Shown in pieces: positions 1-8,029 of a stretch of DNA of 18,731 bases (position 1 is its first letter; each line of letters opens with the position of its first letter). A program made the translations under genes and the position numbers. This stretch comes from SZUA-229 sp041589175. GTDB taxonomy: Bacteria > Pseudomonadota > Gammaproteobacteria > SZUA-229. The stretch spans positions 1 to 18,731 of the forward strand of contig JBFHWF010000048.1 of NCBI GenBank assembly GCA_041589175.1, in the 5' to 3' direction. The notes under the pieces are model-generated. The model did not search any database and was not told the origin of the DNA. It was given only the letters and a program-made list of their open reading frames with translations.

Positions 1-30
1 GATGATTATCTTCGTTGCCGGGTCGGCCTG

Positions 31-290
31 ATGCGCCGTCCTGGCTTATCAGCCCTCAAAATCACGTCCTGTGATTTTGCCCCTGCAGGGATACAATTTT
101 CGGCAAGGGATGAGGGAGATTGGTGCAAGAACAGCTTTAGCGAAGCCTACAGGAAAAGGCGAAGGGAGCTATCCTGTGGTAGGCAGCTTCAGCAACTTCG
201 CAAGCCCCCATCACACTTGCCAAAAATGCCCCGCCCCAGGGGCGATTTCACAGGACGTGAAATCGAGTGCTGTTGAGCCACGACGGCGAT
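31..290. repeat. Large imperfect palindrome, MITE/REP-like element
   Basis: The left half (about 32-155) and the reverse complement of the right half (about 165-290) align over most of their length. The outer ends pair as CGCCGTC (34-40) with GACGGCG (282-288). Each arm carries its own hairpin: AAAATCAC/GTGATTTT (58-65/71-78, loop gtcct) and GATTTCAC/GTGAAATC (244-251/257-264, loop aggac, the complement of the first loop). The whole could fold into one long stem. Two short open reading frames inside are by-products of the structure. Non-coding repeats of this kind are usually dispersed in many copies. No transposase is present and no target-site duplication is obvious. The palindrome is seen directly; calling it a MITE-like element is inference. 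Confidence 0.7.
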
Positions 291-337
291 AAACTCGCTT
301 GGAGCGAATTTAAACATGCTCTGCATGGCCCGAAGGG

Positions 338-359
338 TGAATTACATGGATGCAATTCA
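338..359. repeat. Short imperfect hairpin in the repeat block
   Basis: TGAATTaCAT (338-347) pairs with ATGcAATTCA (350-359) across a two-base loop, with one mismatched position. It lies between the large palindrome and the three hairpins further right, so the whole 1-600 stretch is rich in folded DNA. No protein of substance is seen in 1-630. Confidence 0.4.
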
Positions 360-442
360 TAATCAGCACGACCCGGGAACGGAGTAGTACTGTCACAGTC
401 ACTTAATACACCAATGCAGCTCTACTGAAGCATTTTTGGGAA

Positions 443-571
443 CCCTATCTGCTGTTTAGATAGGGCAAGTGTGCTCGGGTCGGCACTCTTTTGGTTACTT
501 TTCTGTTGCTGCAGACAGAAAAGTGACTCGCCAGGAAGGCGAAATCTTAGAATTCAAATTCTTTCTAAGAT
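443..571. repeat. Cluster of three hairpins, dispersed intergenic repeat
   Basis: There are three perfect stems in a row. CCCTATCT/AGATAGGG is at 443-450/458-465 (loop 7). ACTTTTCTGT/ACAGAAAAGT is at 497-506/515-524 (loop 8, itself containing CTGCAG). ATCTTAGAA/TTCTAAGAT is at 544-552/563-571 (loop 10). From memory, very similar text around the second hairpin recurs between genes in many gammaproteobacteria, so this is probably a multi-copy intergenic repeat. The last hairpin could also act as a transcription end for the minus-strand gene that stops at 631. Confidence 0.6.
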
Positions 572-630
572 AAGCGCTTGCCAAAAACAACACAAGTTCT
601 CACCACAACAAGAAAGCCACTGGATCCCAG

Positions 631-2541
631 CTAAAAATAATACAGGTAAGACACTCCAAGTTCCGAAAAGTCAAAAACCATCTTATCTTCCCTCTCCCAC
701 TTCAACCGCCACCCATGATTAACCGAGGAATTAAATTGCACCCCTAGAAGATAATGATTGAAGTCTCCCATCTGTCCACTCACCTGCTGGTAATGTTGCA
801 AGCCAAGTTCAAACTGCAATCCCCTGCCATTCCAGTTGGTTTGAAAATTAATACCCACTTCCGCACCAACATATGCAGCATGTTTATCTAACAGCTCTGG
901 ATGATAATCAATACGCCCGTTGATAAAACCAAAAGCGACAATGTCATCAGACTGGATTGCATATCCAACACCAAAGCGGGTATTGAAAGTTCGCAGCCAA
1001 TGATCTTGCGCGAGTGAGTAAGGGGTTATTTTTAAATCAAACTGTGCCGACACACCGGGCTGAAAATCATCAATTGCAAGGGAGCGAATCGCGAATAGTG
1101 TGAGTTTTTCCAGTCGAACTGTATTCTCATCAGGATACATATTGAGTTGCATATCCAGCACTTCGATACGCGAACCTCTAATCATGCCTCTCCCATCATC
1201 CAGCGCATCATGTAACACGGGACGCCAGCCCAGTGAAATATAAGACTGCTCGCCTAATTGGCCTCCCCCTGTAACCATTCGACTACTGGCATGGGATTTT
1301 TCCGGAGGGTAATCCGGTTGCGAGTTAAACAGCTCATCCTTTACCACTATTTGACTGAGTAAACTGAGAGATTTGGTTGCAAGGGCATCATCACTAGACT
1401 GAACAGCCTGTTCATGGATCACTTCCAGAATTCGAGCTTGTTTACGAACATCCATACCCTGTAGCGCATCCTGCATCATGTCAGGATCTGCTAGCACCTG
1501 TTGCAACTTACGTTGCTCATGGCTATCCAGCTGCTGATGCATAAACTTTCGTTTACTCGTACTGGATGGGCGATAAAACTGTGCTGCGACCATGCCGCTC
1601 TCATGAATTTGTCGCACCACATCAACAGGTGCCGCAAAAAGCTCAAAATCACCCTCTCTTAATTTCAGACCGGGCCGTGCCACATCCAGTAATGACAGCA
1701 GTTGATATGCACAGTTATCCGTCAGAAAATAATAATCAAACGCGACATCGCGAATCTCCCACAGATGCCGCACCAGCTGATCAATTTCCTGCGGCCTGAG
1801 ATCCAGTCGATACTCCCAGATATCACGCTGCTCAAGGTCGCTATACTCAACCAGAGTTTCATAGAACGGCTGCACTGAAAAGTGACCCGCATATCCCCCG
1901 GTAAGCCCTTTCCATGCATAGCTAATTGCCGAATCAGTTTCGTCGTGTTTTGCTGCGTAATTCAGGGTCTGGTTCAAAAGCGCATTGTTAGCGGCAGGGT
2001 CAAAACGTAAAAACAGGTGGCCGAACATGGACGCTGGGTTCTGTAAATACATACCTGGGAACAACAGGCTAATGTGCTGTGCCTCGTATTGCTGACGCCA
2101 TGCTTCGAAGGCGGGACATGAAATACTCTCGATAAGCTGTAACGCTGGTAATTGCTCTCTCAGCCATTTCCAGCGGGCTGGAAAGCGACATTGTGGCGAG
2201 CGATTCGGGCTCACCTGCTGAGTGGGTTGCAGGAATGCTTTCAGTGTTGCTGCCAGCTCCGCAGCTGGATCCTCATGTCCTTTTTCAGAGAGGAAGAAAT
2301 CCGAAGGGCCGGCCAGGCTCCGCATGCCCCCAAGCAGACTGTTCTCATAATGCAGCAGGTTGAGCCAGGCAGGCTGCCGGGCTAGCTGCTGGATTGATTC
2401 CACATTACTAACGCTTTGCCCCTGATATTCCCAGGCTACTGCCTGAAGCAGGCCCGGCCATAGCAACAGGACAAGCAAGAATCCCCCACCCCCAAGATTC
2501 CGGTTCACCCTCTGGCAATACTTCTGTAAAATCTCCGACAA
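631..2541 (-). CDS. Lnb/DUF4105-family envelope protein with probable C-terminal beta strands
   Basis: 636 residues. A hydrophobic stretch at about 18-36 looks like an export signal. Residues ~155-290 match the DUF4105 (Lnb N-terminal periplasmic) family: NPASMFGHLFLRF (168-180) with His175, and LTDNCAYQLL (273-282) with Cys277, a plausible Cys/His active pair (inference). Named family members act as lipoprotein N-acyltransferases (Lnb), but most proteobacterial homologues are uncharacterised. The last ~200 residues alternate polar and hydrophobic in short strands and end in Phe (YLYYF), as outer-membrane barrels do. The start is TTG at 2541, preceded by a GCAGGG-like site; a GTG twelve codons in is less likely because it leaves no room for a ribosome site. 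The gene is divergent from proS across about 65 bp. Confidence 0.75.
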   Translation of the reverse strand: MSEILQKYCQRVNRNLGGGGFLLVLLLWPGLLQAVAWEYQGQSVSNVESIQQLARQPAWLNLLHYENSLLGGMRSLAGPSDFFLSEKGHEDPAAELAATLKAFLQPTQQVSPNRSPQCRFPARWKWLREQLPALQLIESISCPAFEAWRQQYEAQHISLLFPGMYLQNPASMFGHLFLRFDPAANNALLNQTLNYAAKHDETDSAISYAWKGLTGGYAGHFSVQPFYETLVEYSDLEQRDIWEYRLDLRPQEIDQLVRHLWEIRDVAFDYYFLTDNCAYQLLSLLDVARPGLKLREGDFELFAAPVDVVRQIHESGMVAAQFYRPSSTSKRKFMHQQLDSHEQRKLQQVLADPDMMQDALQGMDVRKQARILEVIHEQAVQSSDDALATKSLSLLSQIVVKDELFNSQPDYPPEKSHASSRMVTGGGQLGEQSYISLGWRPVLHDALDDGRGMIRGSRIEVLDMQLNMYPDENTVRLEKLTLFAIRSLAIDDFQPGVSAQFDLKITPYSLAQDHWLRTFNTRFGVGYAIQSDDIVAFGFINGRIDYHPELLDKHAAYVGAEVGINFQTNWNGRGLQFELGLQHYQQVSGQMGDFNHYLLGVQFNSSVNHGWRLKWEREDKMVFDFSELGVSYLYYF

Positions 2542-2606
2542 CTGTTCAGCCCTGCTGGATTATGATTAAACCAGCTAGCATTGTATCTATTCACACGGAA
2601 TCCACC

Positions 2607-4313
2607 ATGCGCGTATCACAATTTCCCCTCTCGACTCTGAAAGAAACCCCCTCCGATGCCGAGATCGTCAGCCATCAGTTAATGTTAAGAGCCGGCCTCA
2701 TCCGTCGCCTGGCCTCCGGCATGTATACCTGGCTACCGCTGGGCGTACGCGTGCTTCGTAAGGTGGAGAAGATTGTTCGAGAAGAAATGGAGCGCACCGG
2801 CGCACTCGAAGTACTGATGCCAGGGGTGCAGCCCGCTGAGCTATGGCAGGAATCCGGTCGCTGGGATGAGTATGGCCCGGAGCTGCTACGCCTGAATGAC
2901 CGCCATAACCGTGAATTCTGCCTCGGCCCGACTCACGAAGAAATCATTACCGACCTGGCGCGCCGTGAACTCTCAAGTTACAAGCAGTTACCCATTACCT
3001 GGTATCAGATACAGACCAAGTTCCGTGACGAGATTCGCCCGCGTTTCGGTGTGATGCGCTCCCGTGAGTTTATTATGAAGGATGCCTACTCCTTCCACAT
3101 GGACCAGGCCTCACTGCAACAGACCTACGACGCCATGCACAAAGCCTATACCGAGATCTTTACTCGCTTTGGCCTGGACTTCCGCCCGGTTATGGCAGAT
3201 TCAGGCTCTATCGGTGGTACTGGCTCCCATGAGTTTCACGTACTGGCCGATTCCGGTGAAGATGCCATCGCCTTTTCCGATGGTTCCGATTATGCGGCCA
3301 ATATCGAAAAAGCCGAGGCCCTGCCACCCCAGGGTGAGCGCCCGGCGCCTTCACAGGACAGGACGACGGTAGACACCCCCAATGTCCATAGCATTGAAGA
3401 GGTCTCCAGCTTCCTGAAGGTCGACGCCAGCCAGTGCCTGAAAACCCTGCTGGTGGAAGGCAGTGAAGAAGGCAGCGTGGTTGCCCTGGTACTGCGTGGT
3501 GACCACGAGCTGAACGAAATCAAGGCCGAGCAACTTGATGCGGTTGCCGCACCCCTGCGATTTGCCTCGGAAGAACAGGTTAAAGCCGCTGCGGGCTGTG
3601 CGCCCGGCTCTGTCGGCCCGGACCTTCAGATTACCGTCATAGCTGACCATAGTGCTGCCCATGTCGCAGACTTCGTCTGTGGCGCGAATGAAGACGGTAA
3701 ACACCTGACCGGTATGAACTGGGGACGCGACCTGCCTGAACCCACCAGCGCAGACATTCGCAACGTAGTTGAAGGTGATGCCAGCCCCGATGGCAAGGGC
3801 ACACTGTCGATCGTCCGCGGCATCGAAGTGGGCCATATCTTCCAGCTCGGTGACAAGTACAGCGAAAAACTGCAGTGCAAGGTACTGGATGAAAAAGGTG
3901 CCAACCAGGTTGTGACCATGGGTTGCTATGGTATCGGTGTATCACGCGTGGTCGCCGCCGCCATCGAACAGAACCATGACGATGCCGGCATAATCTGGCC
4001 ACAGAATATCGCCCCCTTCGACGTCGCACTGGCGCCGATCAATATGCAGAAGTCGGAACGCCTGCAGAAAGCCGCCGAGGAGCTGTACCAGAATCTGACC
4101 GATGCTGGCCTCAGCGTGCTGATGTTTGATCAGAAAGAGCGTCTCGGTTCCATGCTGGCAAATATCGAACTGATCGGCATTCCCCATCGACTGGTACTGG
4201 GTGAGCGTGGCCTCGACGATAACAAGATCGAGTACAAGGGCCGCCGTGATGAGGAATCACAGGATATTGCCCTGGATCACATCACCGAGTTTCTGTTGCA
4301 ACAAAAGGCATAA
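2607..4313 (+). CDS. proS: Proline--tRNA ligase (ProRS), editing-domain type
   Basis: 568 residues, close to the E. coli enzyme in length and sequence throughout. It charges tRNA-Pro with proline in the cytoplasm. The class II core shows GPTHEE (107-112), FRDEIRPRFGVMRSREF (139-155, motif 2) and GCYGIGVSRVV (439-449, motif 3). Between motifs 2 and 3 lies the INS editing domain (~224-407), which clears mischarged Ala-tRNA-Pro; its Lys279 matches the editing lysine of E. coli. The anticodon-binding domain covers ~470-565. The frame is open 15 codons further upstream (2562), but the ATG at 2607 begins MRVSQF, which aligns with the E. coli start MRTSQY. A weak CGGAA lies just upstream. Confidence 0.97.
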   Translation: MRVSQFPLSTLKETPSDAEIVSHQLMLRAGLIRRLASGMYTWLPLGVRVLRKVEKIVREEMERTGALEVLMPGVQPAELWQESGRWDEYGPELLRLNDRHNREFCLGPTHEEIITDLARRELSSYKQLPITWYQIQTKFRDEIRPRFGVMRSREFIMKDAYSFHMDQASLQQTYDAMHKAYTEIFTRFGLDFRPVMADSGSIGGTGSHEFHVLADSGEDAIAFSDGSDYAANIEKAEALPPQGERPAPSQDRTTVDTPNVHSIEEVSSFLKVDASQCLKTLLVEGSEEGSVVALVLRGDHELNEIKAEQLDAVAAPLRFASEEQVKAAAGCAPGSVGPDLQITVIADHSAAHVADFVCGANEDGKHLTGMNWGRDLPEPTSADIRNVVEGDASPDGKGTLSIVRGIEVGHIFQLGDKYSEKLQCKVLDEKGANQVVTMGCYGIGVSRVVAAAIEQNHDDAGIIWPQNIAPFDVALAPINMQKSERLQKAAEELYQNLTDAGLSVLMFDQKERLGSMLANIELIGIPHRLVLGERGLDDNKIEYKGRRDEESQDIALDHITEFLLQQKA

Positions 4314-4336
4314 GCTGGCCTGCTGGGAATTCCGCG

Positions 4337-4366
4337 TTGACAGACTAATATTGTTAGCGATAGCCT
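4337..4366 (+). promoter_or_regulatory. Possible sigma70 promoter for the transglycosylase operon
   Basis: A perfect -35 TTGACA (4337-4342) is followed after 18 bases by TAGCCT (4361-4366), a weak -10. It sits in the 88-bp gap after proS and 36 bases before the next start. It could give the downstream genes their own transcription, but the -10 is poor. Confidence 0.35.
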
Positions 4367-4401
4367 TTGAAATCACGGCATTGCGGAAATGAACTAACAG
4401 C

Positions 4402-5001
4402 ATGATAGTCTTGAAAAACCTTCCAGCAACGGCAGCCCTGCTGACCGCTTTAGTACTGGCAATGTTAGTCGGCGATCGTGCACTGGCCAGTAACCAGCCC
4501 AGTGAGATCGATCCCGAGTTACGTCAACGCCTGATCGATGCCATTGAGCAATCCAGCAGTTTCGATGACCGCTTCCATGCCGAAGTCTGGCTCATGGATA
4601 TGTCCAGCCGATTAAAAATTCGTGTCGAAGATGCCGACACCCGTCTCACCCTGTTACGCAGTATTCATCGCGAAGCCACGCGAGCCGAACTGCCGCCCGA
4701 ACTGGTAATTGCCGTAATCGATATCGAAAGTCGCTTCGACCGTTTCGCCATTTCCCGTGCCGGTGCTCAGGGTCTGATGCAGGTCATGCCTTTCTGGCTC
4801 AAGGAGATTGGCCACCAAGATGATAACCTGATGGACATCGACACCAACCTGCGCATGGGCTGTACCATTCTTAAATACTACCTGGACATGGAGAAGGGCA
4901 ATATCCGCCGCGCACTGGCACGCTACAACGGTAGTCTGGGTCGCTGGGTATACCCGGACAAGGTTATCAAAGTTCTCAACAAGCACTGGTATCGCAGTTG
5001 A
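4402..5001 (+). CDS. Lytic transglycosylase, SLT domain
   Basis: 199 residues. The signal peptide is at ~1-29 (hydrophobic 9-23, then DRALAS), so the protein is periplasmic. The Slt70-type catalytic domain lies in ~90-195: Glu109 in VIDIESRF is the expected catalytic acid, GAQGLMQVMP (121-130) is the family's signature, and ALARYNGS (171-178) lines the cleft. Such enzymes cut peptidoglycan between MurNAc and GlcNAc to form 1,6-anhydroMurNAc ends. It is a small, single-domain member without LysM or other wall-binding modules. Its stop (TGA 4999-5001) overlaps the TTG start of the Crp/Fnr gene, suggesting co-translation. No strong ribosome site precedes the ATG at 4402. Confidence 0.9.
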   Translation: MIVLKNLPATAALLTALVLAMLVGDRALASNQPSEIDPELRQRLIDAIEQSSSFDDRFHAEVWLMDMSSRLKIRVEDADTRLTLLRSIHREATRAELPPELVIAVIDIESRFDRFAISRAGAQGLMQVMPFWLKEIGHQDDNLMDIDTNLRMGCTILKYYLDMEKGNIRRALARYNGSLGRWVYPDKVIKVLNKHWYRS

Positions 5002-5648
5002 TCGCATCGCCCTTCGAATCACTTTTTACAGATCCTCAACTATCTGAATTACGTGAGCAATGTAAAACTGTAACCCTGCCAGCAAATACCATGGTGTTTC
5101 GCCAGGGCGATAGCTGCCAGCAATACCTGTTCGTTACCAGCGGTTCCGTGCGTGTCTATAGCCGTGCCGAAAATGGTCGTGAAGTTGTGCTCTATCGCGT
5201 ACAGGATAACGAGTCCTGCACCCTGACCACCGCCTGCCTGTTTGCTCATAACCCATACCCGGCCGAAGGCATCACCGAAACGGAAACCTCTGCCATAGCT
5301 ATACCTCAAAAGGTTTTCGATCAGGGGCTGGCGCAGTCAGATGCCTTCCGACAGATGATTTTTGATCAGTATGCACGCCGCCTCAGCGACGTTATCCATC
5401 GGGTTGAAGACATTAGTTTTGGTCACATCGATATTCGCCTCGCCCGACAGCTAGTCAAACTCTGTCCGCAAAACGCTCAACTTTCTATCACTCACCAGGC
5501 ACTGGCAAATGAACTGGGCACCGCACGGGAAGTGATCAGCCGCCAGCTCAAACAGTTTGAACGTAACCGGCTAATACAACTCCAGCGCGGCCAGATTCAG
5601 ATAACAGACCTCAGCGGTTTACGGGCTATCGCAGACAGCGAGACATAA
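4998..5648 (+). CDS. Crp/Fnr-family transcriptional regulator
   Basis: 216 residues. The N-terminal cyclic-nucleotide-type beta barrel spans ~10-115 and holds GDSCQQYLFVTSGSVRVYSR (38-56), with the usual Gly turns of the fold. A long dimerisation helix follows (~115-145), then a winged helix-turn-helix (~147-205) with ITHQALANELGTAREVISRQ (164-183) as recognition unit. Cysteines are at 22, 40, 74 and 80, plus 156; the spacing is not the N-terminal cluster of classical FNR, so an iron-sulfur centre is uncertain. ESCTLTTAC (72-80) and YPAEGI (87-92) recur, as far as I recall, in regulators found beside DUF2892 genes, as here. The start is a TTG overlapping the transglycosylase stop (TTGA); no earlier in-frame start is possible without deep overlap. 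The ligand is unknown. Confidence 0.88.
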   Translation: MIASPFESLFTDPQLSELREQCKTVTLPANTMVFRQGDSCQQYLFVTSGSVRVYSRAENGREVVLYRVQDNESCTLTTACLFAHNPYPAEGITETETSAIAIPQKVFDQGLAQSDAFRQMIFDQYARRLSDVIHRVEDISFGHIDIRLARQLVKLCPQNAQLSITHQALANELGTAREVISRQLKQFERNRLIQLQRGQIQITDLSGLRAIADSET

Positions 5649-5659
5649 ATAGCCTGCTA

Positions 5660-5674
5660 TGTGACTTGATCACA
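5660..5674. promoter_or_regulatory. Palindromic operator candidate, Crp/Fnr-like
   Basis: TGTGA-cttga-TCACA sits between the regulator's stop and the DUF2892 gene, 62 bases before its ATG. The half-sites are those of the CRP consensus, but the spacer is 5 rather than 6 bases. It is therefore a good candidate for the neighbouring regulator's own binding site rather than CRP's. Binding is inferred. Confidence 0.45.
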
Positions 5675-5736
5675 GACCCTTCTTCGTCTGGCTGTCAAAC
5701 TACAACCAGTTAACACTCATCCATAGGAGAATTGTC

Positions 5737-5931
5737 ATGTGTAATGTCGGTGGTATTGATCGCGTACTGAGAATTGTTGCTGGGCTGGCTATCCTGAGCC
5801 TGGTGTTTATAGGCCCACAGACTCCCTGGGGCTGGCTGGGAATGATCCCGCTACTAACCGGTGCTATCGGCTTTTGCCCTGCCTACCCGTTACTGGGTAT
5901 GAATACCTGCAAGAAAGCCGGTCAGGGTTAA
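5737..5931 (+). CDS. DUF2892 (YgaP-like) small inner-membrane protein
   Basis: 64 residues. It starts with MCNVGGIDRVLRIVAG, the usual opening of DUF2892 proteins, followed by two hydrophobic segments (~11-26 and ~32-46). The end, FCPAYPLLGMNTCKK, carries Cys47 and Cys58. In E. coli YgaP this membrane part is fused to a rhodanese; here it stands alone. A good AGGAG lies 6 bases upstream of the ATG. It follows the Crp/Fnr gene by 88 bases with a palindrome between them, suggesting control by that regulator. The gene ends 13 bases from the convergent gspE-like stop, with no clear terminator between. Confidence 0.88.
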   Translation: MCNVGGIDRVLRIVAGLAILSLVFIGPQTPWGWLGMIPLLTGAIGFCPAYPLLGMNTCKKAGQG

Positions 5932-5944
5932 GCTAAGCGATTTA

Positions 5945-7723
5945 TCAGGTTTCTACGGGCGGTGCCACACGCAGCACCTCTTCAACCGTGGTTAATCCGG
6001 CTGCAACCTTCTGCGCCCCACTGAGGCGCAGGGGTCGCATGCCCTGCTTCATCGCCAGCTTCTTGAATTCGGTGAGTTTCAATTCATCATTAATCTGGCT
6101 GCGAATTTCATCGCTCATCATTAGCATTTCATAAATACCGATACGTCCCTGATAACCCGTATTGCGGCACTCCAGACAACCGACCGGTTGGAAAACTTTT
6201 TTCGGGCGTGCAGGTTTATAGGGCTTTACCAGTGCCTGCCAGGCATCCTCATCGATTTCCGTTTCTTCCTTGCAGTGTGGGCACAGGGTTCTTACCAGTC
6301 GTTGGGCCATTACACCAAGCAGAGTGGATTCAATGAGGTACGCAGGCACACCAATCTCCATGAGTCGGGTAATCGCAGAGGGCGCATCATTGGTATGGAG
6401 TGTTGATATGACCAGATGGCCGGTAAGTGCAGCCTGTATCGCCATGTCGGCCGTTTCCTGATCACGAATCTCACCGATCATAATAATGTCCGGGTCCTGA
6501 CGTAACAGGGTACGCACGCCGGTGGAAAAATCGAGCCCGATATTATGCTGCACCTGCATCTGGTTAAAGCTGGGCTCGATCAGTTCGATCGGGTCTTCCA
6601 CGGTACAGACATTCACCTCGGGTTTAGCCAGCTGTTTCAAACTGCTATACAGGGTGGTGGTTTTACCGGAACCGGTCGGGCCTGTTACCAGGATAATGCC
6701 ATTAGGCCGGTTGATCATCGACTGCCAGCGTTCATCATCGGAAGCACTAAAGCCCAGTTCCTTGAAATTACGCACCAGCACTTCCGGGTCGAAAATACGC
6801 ATGACCAGTTTTTCACCGAAGGCTGTCGGCATGGTTGATAAACGTAATTCAATTTCTAAACCATCCGGCGTTCGGGTTTTCAGGCGGCCATCCTGGGGTC
6901 GACGTTTCTCTGCAACATCCATACGACCCAGAATTTTAATTCGGCTGGATACCGCAGCCATAACCGTACTAGGTACCTGATATACCTGATGCATAACACC
7001 ATCAATACGGAAACGCATATTGCCCATTTCACGTCGCGGTTCGAGGTGAATATCACTGGCCCGTTGATCGAAAGCGTACTGCAATAGCCAGTCTACGATA
7101 TTAATAACGTGCTGATCGTTGGCGTCCAGCTTACCCGCACGCCCCAGCTCCATTAAGCTTTCGAGGTTACCAATATCACTACTAAAACCGAGTGATTCTG
7201 ATTCGGCACGATTCACCGACTTGGAGACGGTATAGAATTCCAGCAGATAACGGGAGATTTCTTCCGGGTTAGCAATTACCCGCTTGAAACTCTTATGATT
7301 GATTCGGGATAGCTCATGTTCCCAGTCGGTTACGAATGGCTCAGCTGTCGCCACCGTGATGGTTTTATCATCAACCGCGACTGGCAAAATATTAAAATTC
7401 GCCGCATAGGCATAGGACATCACCGAAGTGACTTTCTGCACATCTATTTTCAAGGGGTCAATACGCAGATATTCCATATCAACCTTTTCAGCAAGCCACA
7501 CCGTCAGTGTTTCGAGGGTTAACAGGCTAGCTTTATTGCGCTGGTCGATCCACTGACGCTCTGCAATTACCAGTAATGGGTTACGTGACTGATAAACAGT
7601 ATCCACCGCCAGCGTGCGCAACATCTGCGCATTATCGGCTGATACCATGCCATCTTCTTCAAGCCAGTTGAGGACGGCCTGGATATCCAGTTTACTCTCG
7701 CTGTGGTTTACAACTGCGTTCAT
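5945..7723 (-). CDS. GspE/PilB-family secretion or pilus ATPase, orphan
   Basis: 592 residues, full length for the family. The N-terminal T2SSE_N-like region spans ~65-170. The ATPase core carries GPTGSGKT (348-355, Walker A), an Asp box CTVEDPIE (373-380), DPDIIMIGEIRD (410-421, Walker B) and a His box TLHTNDA (441-447). A zinc site is formed by Cys481, Cys484, Cys516 and Cys519. Such hexameric cytoplasmic ATPases drive type II secretion or type IV pilus assembly. No pilin, secretin, GspF/PilC or prepilin peptidase gene is nearby, so the machine it serves cannot be named. It starts 36 bases after the acylphosphatase stop on the same strand and may be co-transcribed; no clear ribosome site is seen. 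Confidence 0.92.
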   Translation of the reverse strand: MNAVVNHSESKLDIQAVLNWLEEDGMVSADNAQMLRTLAVDTVYQSRNPLLVIAERQWIDQRNKASLLTLETLTVWLAEKVDMEYLRIDPLKIDVQKVTSVMSYAYAANFNILPVAVDDKTITVATAEPFVTDWEHELSRINHKSFKRVIANPEEISRYLLEFYTVSKSVNRAESESLGFSSDIGNLESLMELGRAGKLDANDQHVINIVDWLLQYAFDQRASDIHLEPRREMGNMRFRIDGVMHQVYQVPSTVMAAVSSRIKILGRMDVAEKRRPQDGRLKTRTPDGLEIELRLSTMPTAFGEKLVMRIFDPEVLVRNFKELGFSASDDERWQSMINRPNGIILVTGPTGSGKTTTLYSSLKQLAKPEVNVCTVEDPIELIEPSFNQMQVQHNIGLDFSTGVRTLLRQDPDIIMIGEIRDQETADMAIQAALTGHLVISTLHTNDAPSAITRLMEIGVPAYLIESTLLGVMAQRLVRTLCPHCKEETEIDEDAWQALVKPYKPARPKKVFQPVGCLECRNTGYQGRIGIYEMLMMSDEIRSQINDELKLTEFKKLAMKQGMRPLRLSGAQKVAAGLTTVEEVLRVAPPVET

Positions 7724-7759
7724 ATCAGAATGCCATTAGTGCTATTGCTATAGTTATTG

Positions 7760-8029
7760 TTATCGAATGGAGAATTCAGAGTAGTTCTGCTCTCCCTGCC
7801 AGTCATCAACCAGAACATCTTCAACCTGTGCCGTCGATGGTCCTTCATGTAACCAGGCCTGCAGTTTATCAAGTTGTTGCTCACCGCCACAAGCGACAAC
7901 CTCTACACTGCCATCATCCAGGTTACACACCCACCCCGAAAGTCGTAGATTGATTGCCTGCTCAAACGCACTCGCACGGAAGAAAACTCCCTGCACCTTA
8001 CCCTTCACCAGGAAATGTCGGCATGCCAT
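7760..8029 (-). CDS. acyP: Acylphosphatase
   Basis: 89 residues, the usual size. It hydrolyses the carboxyl-phosphate bond of acyl phosphates in the cytoplasm. VKGKVQGVFFR (8-18) supplies the phosphate-binding loop and catalytic Arg18; Asn36 in CNLDDGSVE is the second catalytic residue. The ATG overlaps the adaptor stop as TAATG, and AAAGG lies 11 bases upstream, so translation is probably coupled to the adaptor gene. Why a metabolic enzyme is linked to envelope genes is not evident. Confidence 0.95.
   Translation of the reverse strand: MACRHFLVKGKVQGVFFRASAFEQAINLRLSGWVCNLDDGSVEVVACGGEQQLDKLQAWLHEGPSTAQVEDVLVDDWQGEQNYSEFSIR

Noticed and set aside
31..292. Two overlapping small plus-strand frames in the large palindrome
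   Set aside because: The DNA is a self-complementary repeat, and the frames have no ribosome sites.
471..722. A small plus-strand frame (83 codons) running from the hairpin cluster into the end of the DUF4105 gene
   Set aside because: It overlaps hairpins and the opposite-strand gene, with no protein-like features.
3351..3836. A minus-strand open frame of 161 codons inside proS, and others nearby
   Set aside because: It lies entirely within the confidently identified proS and shows no domain.
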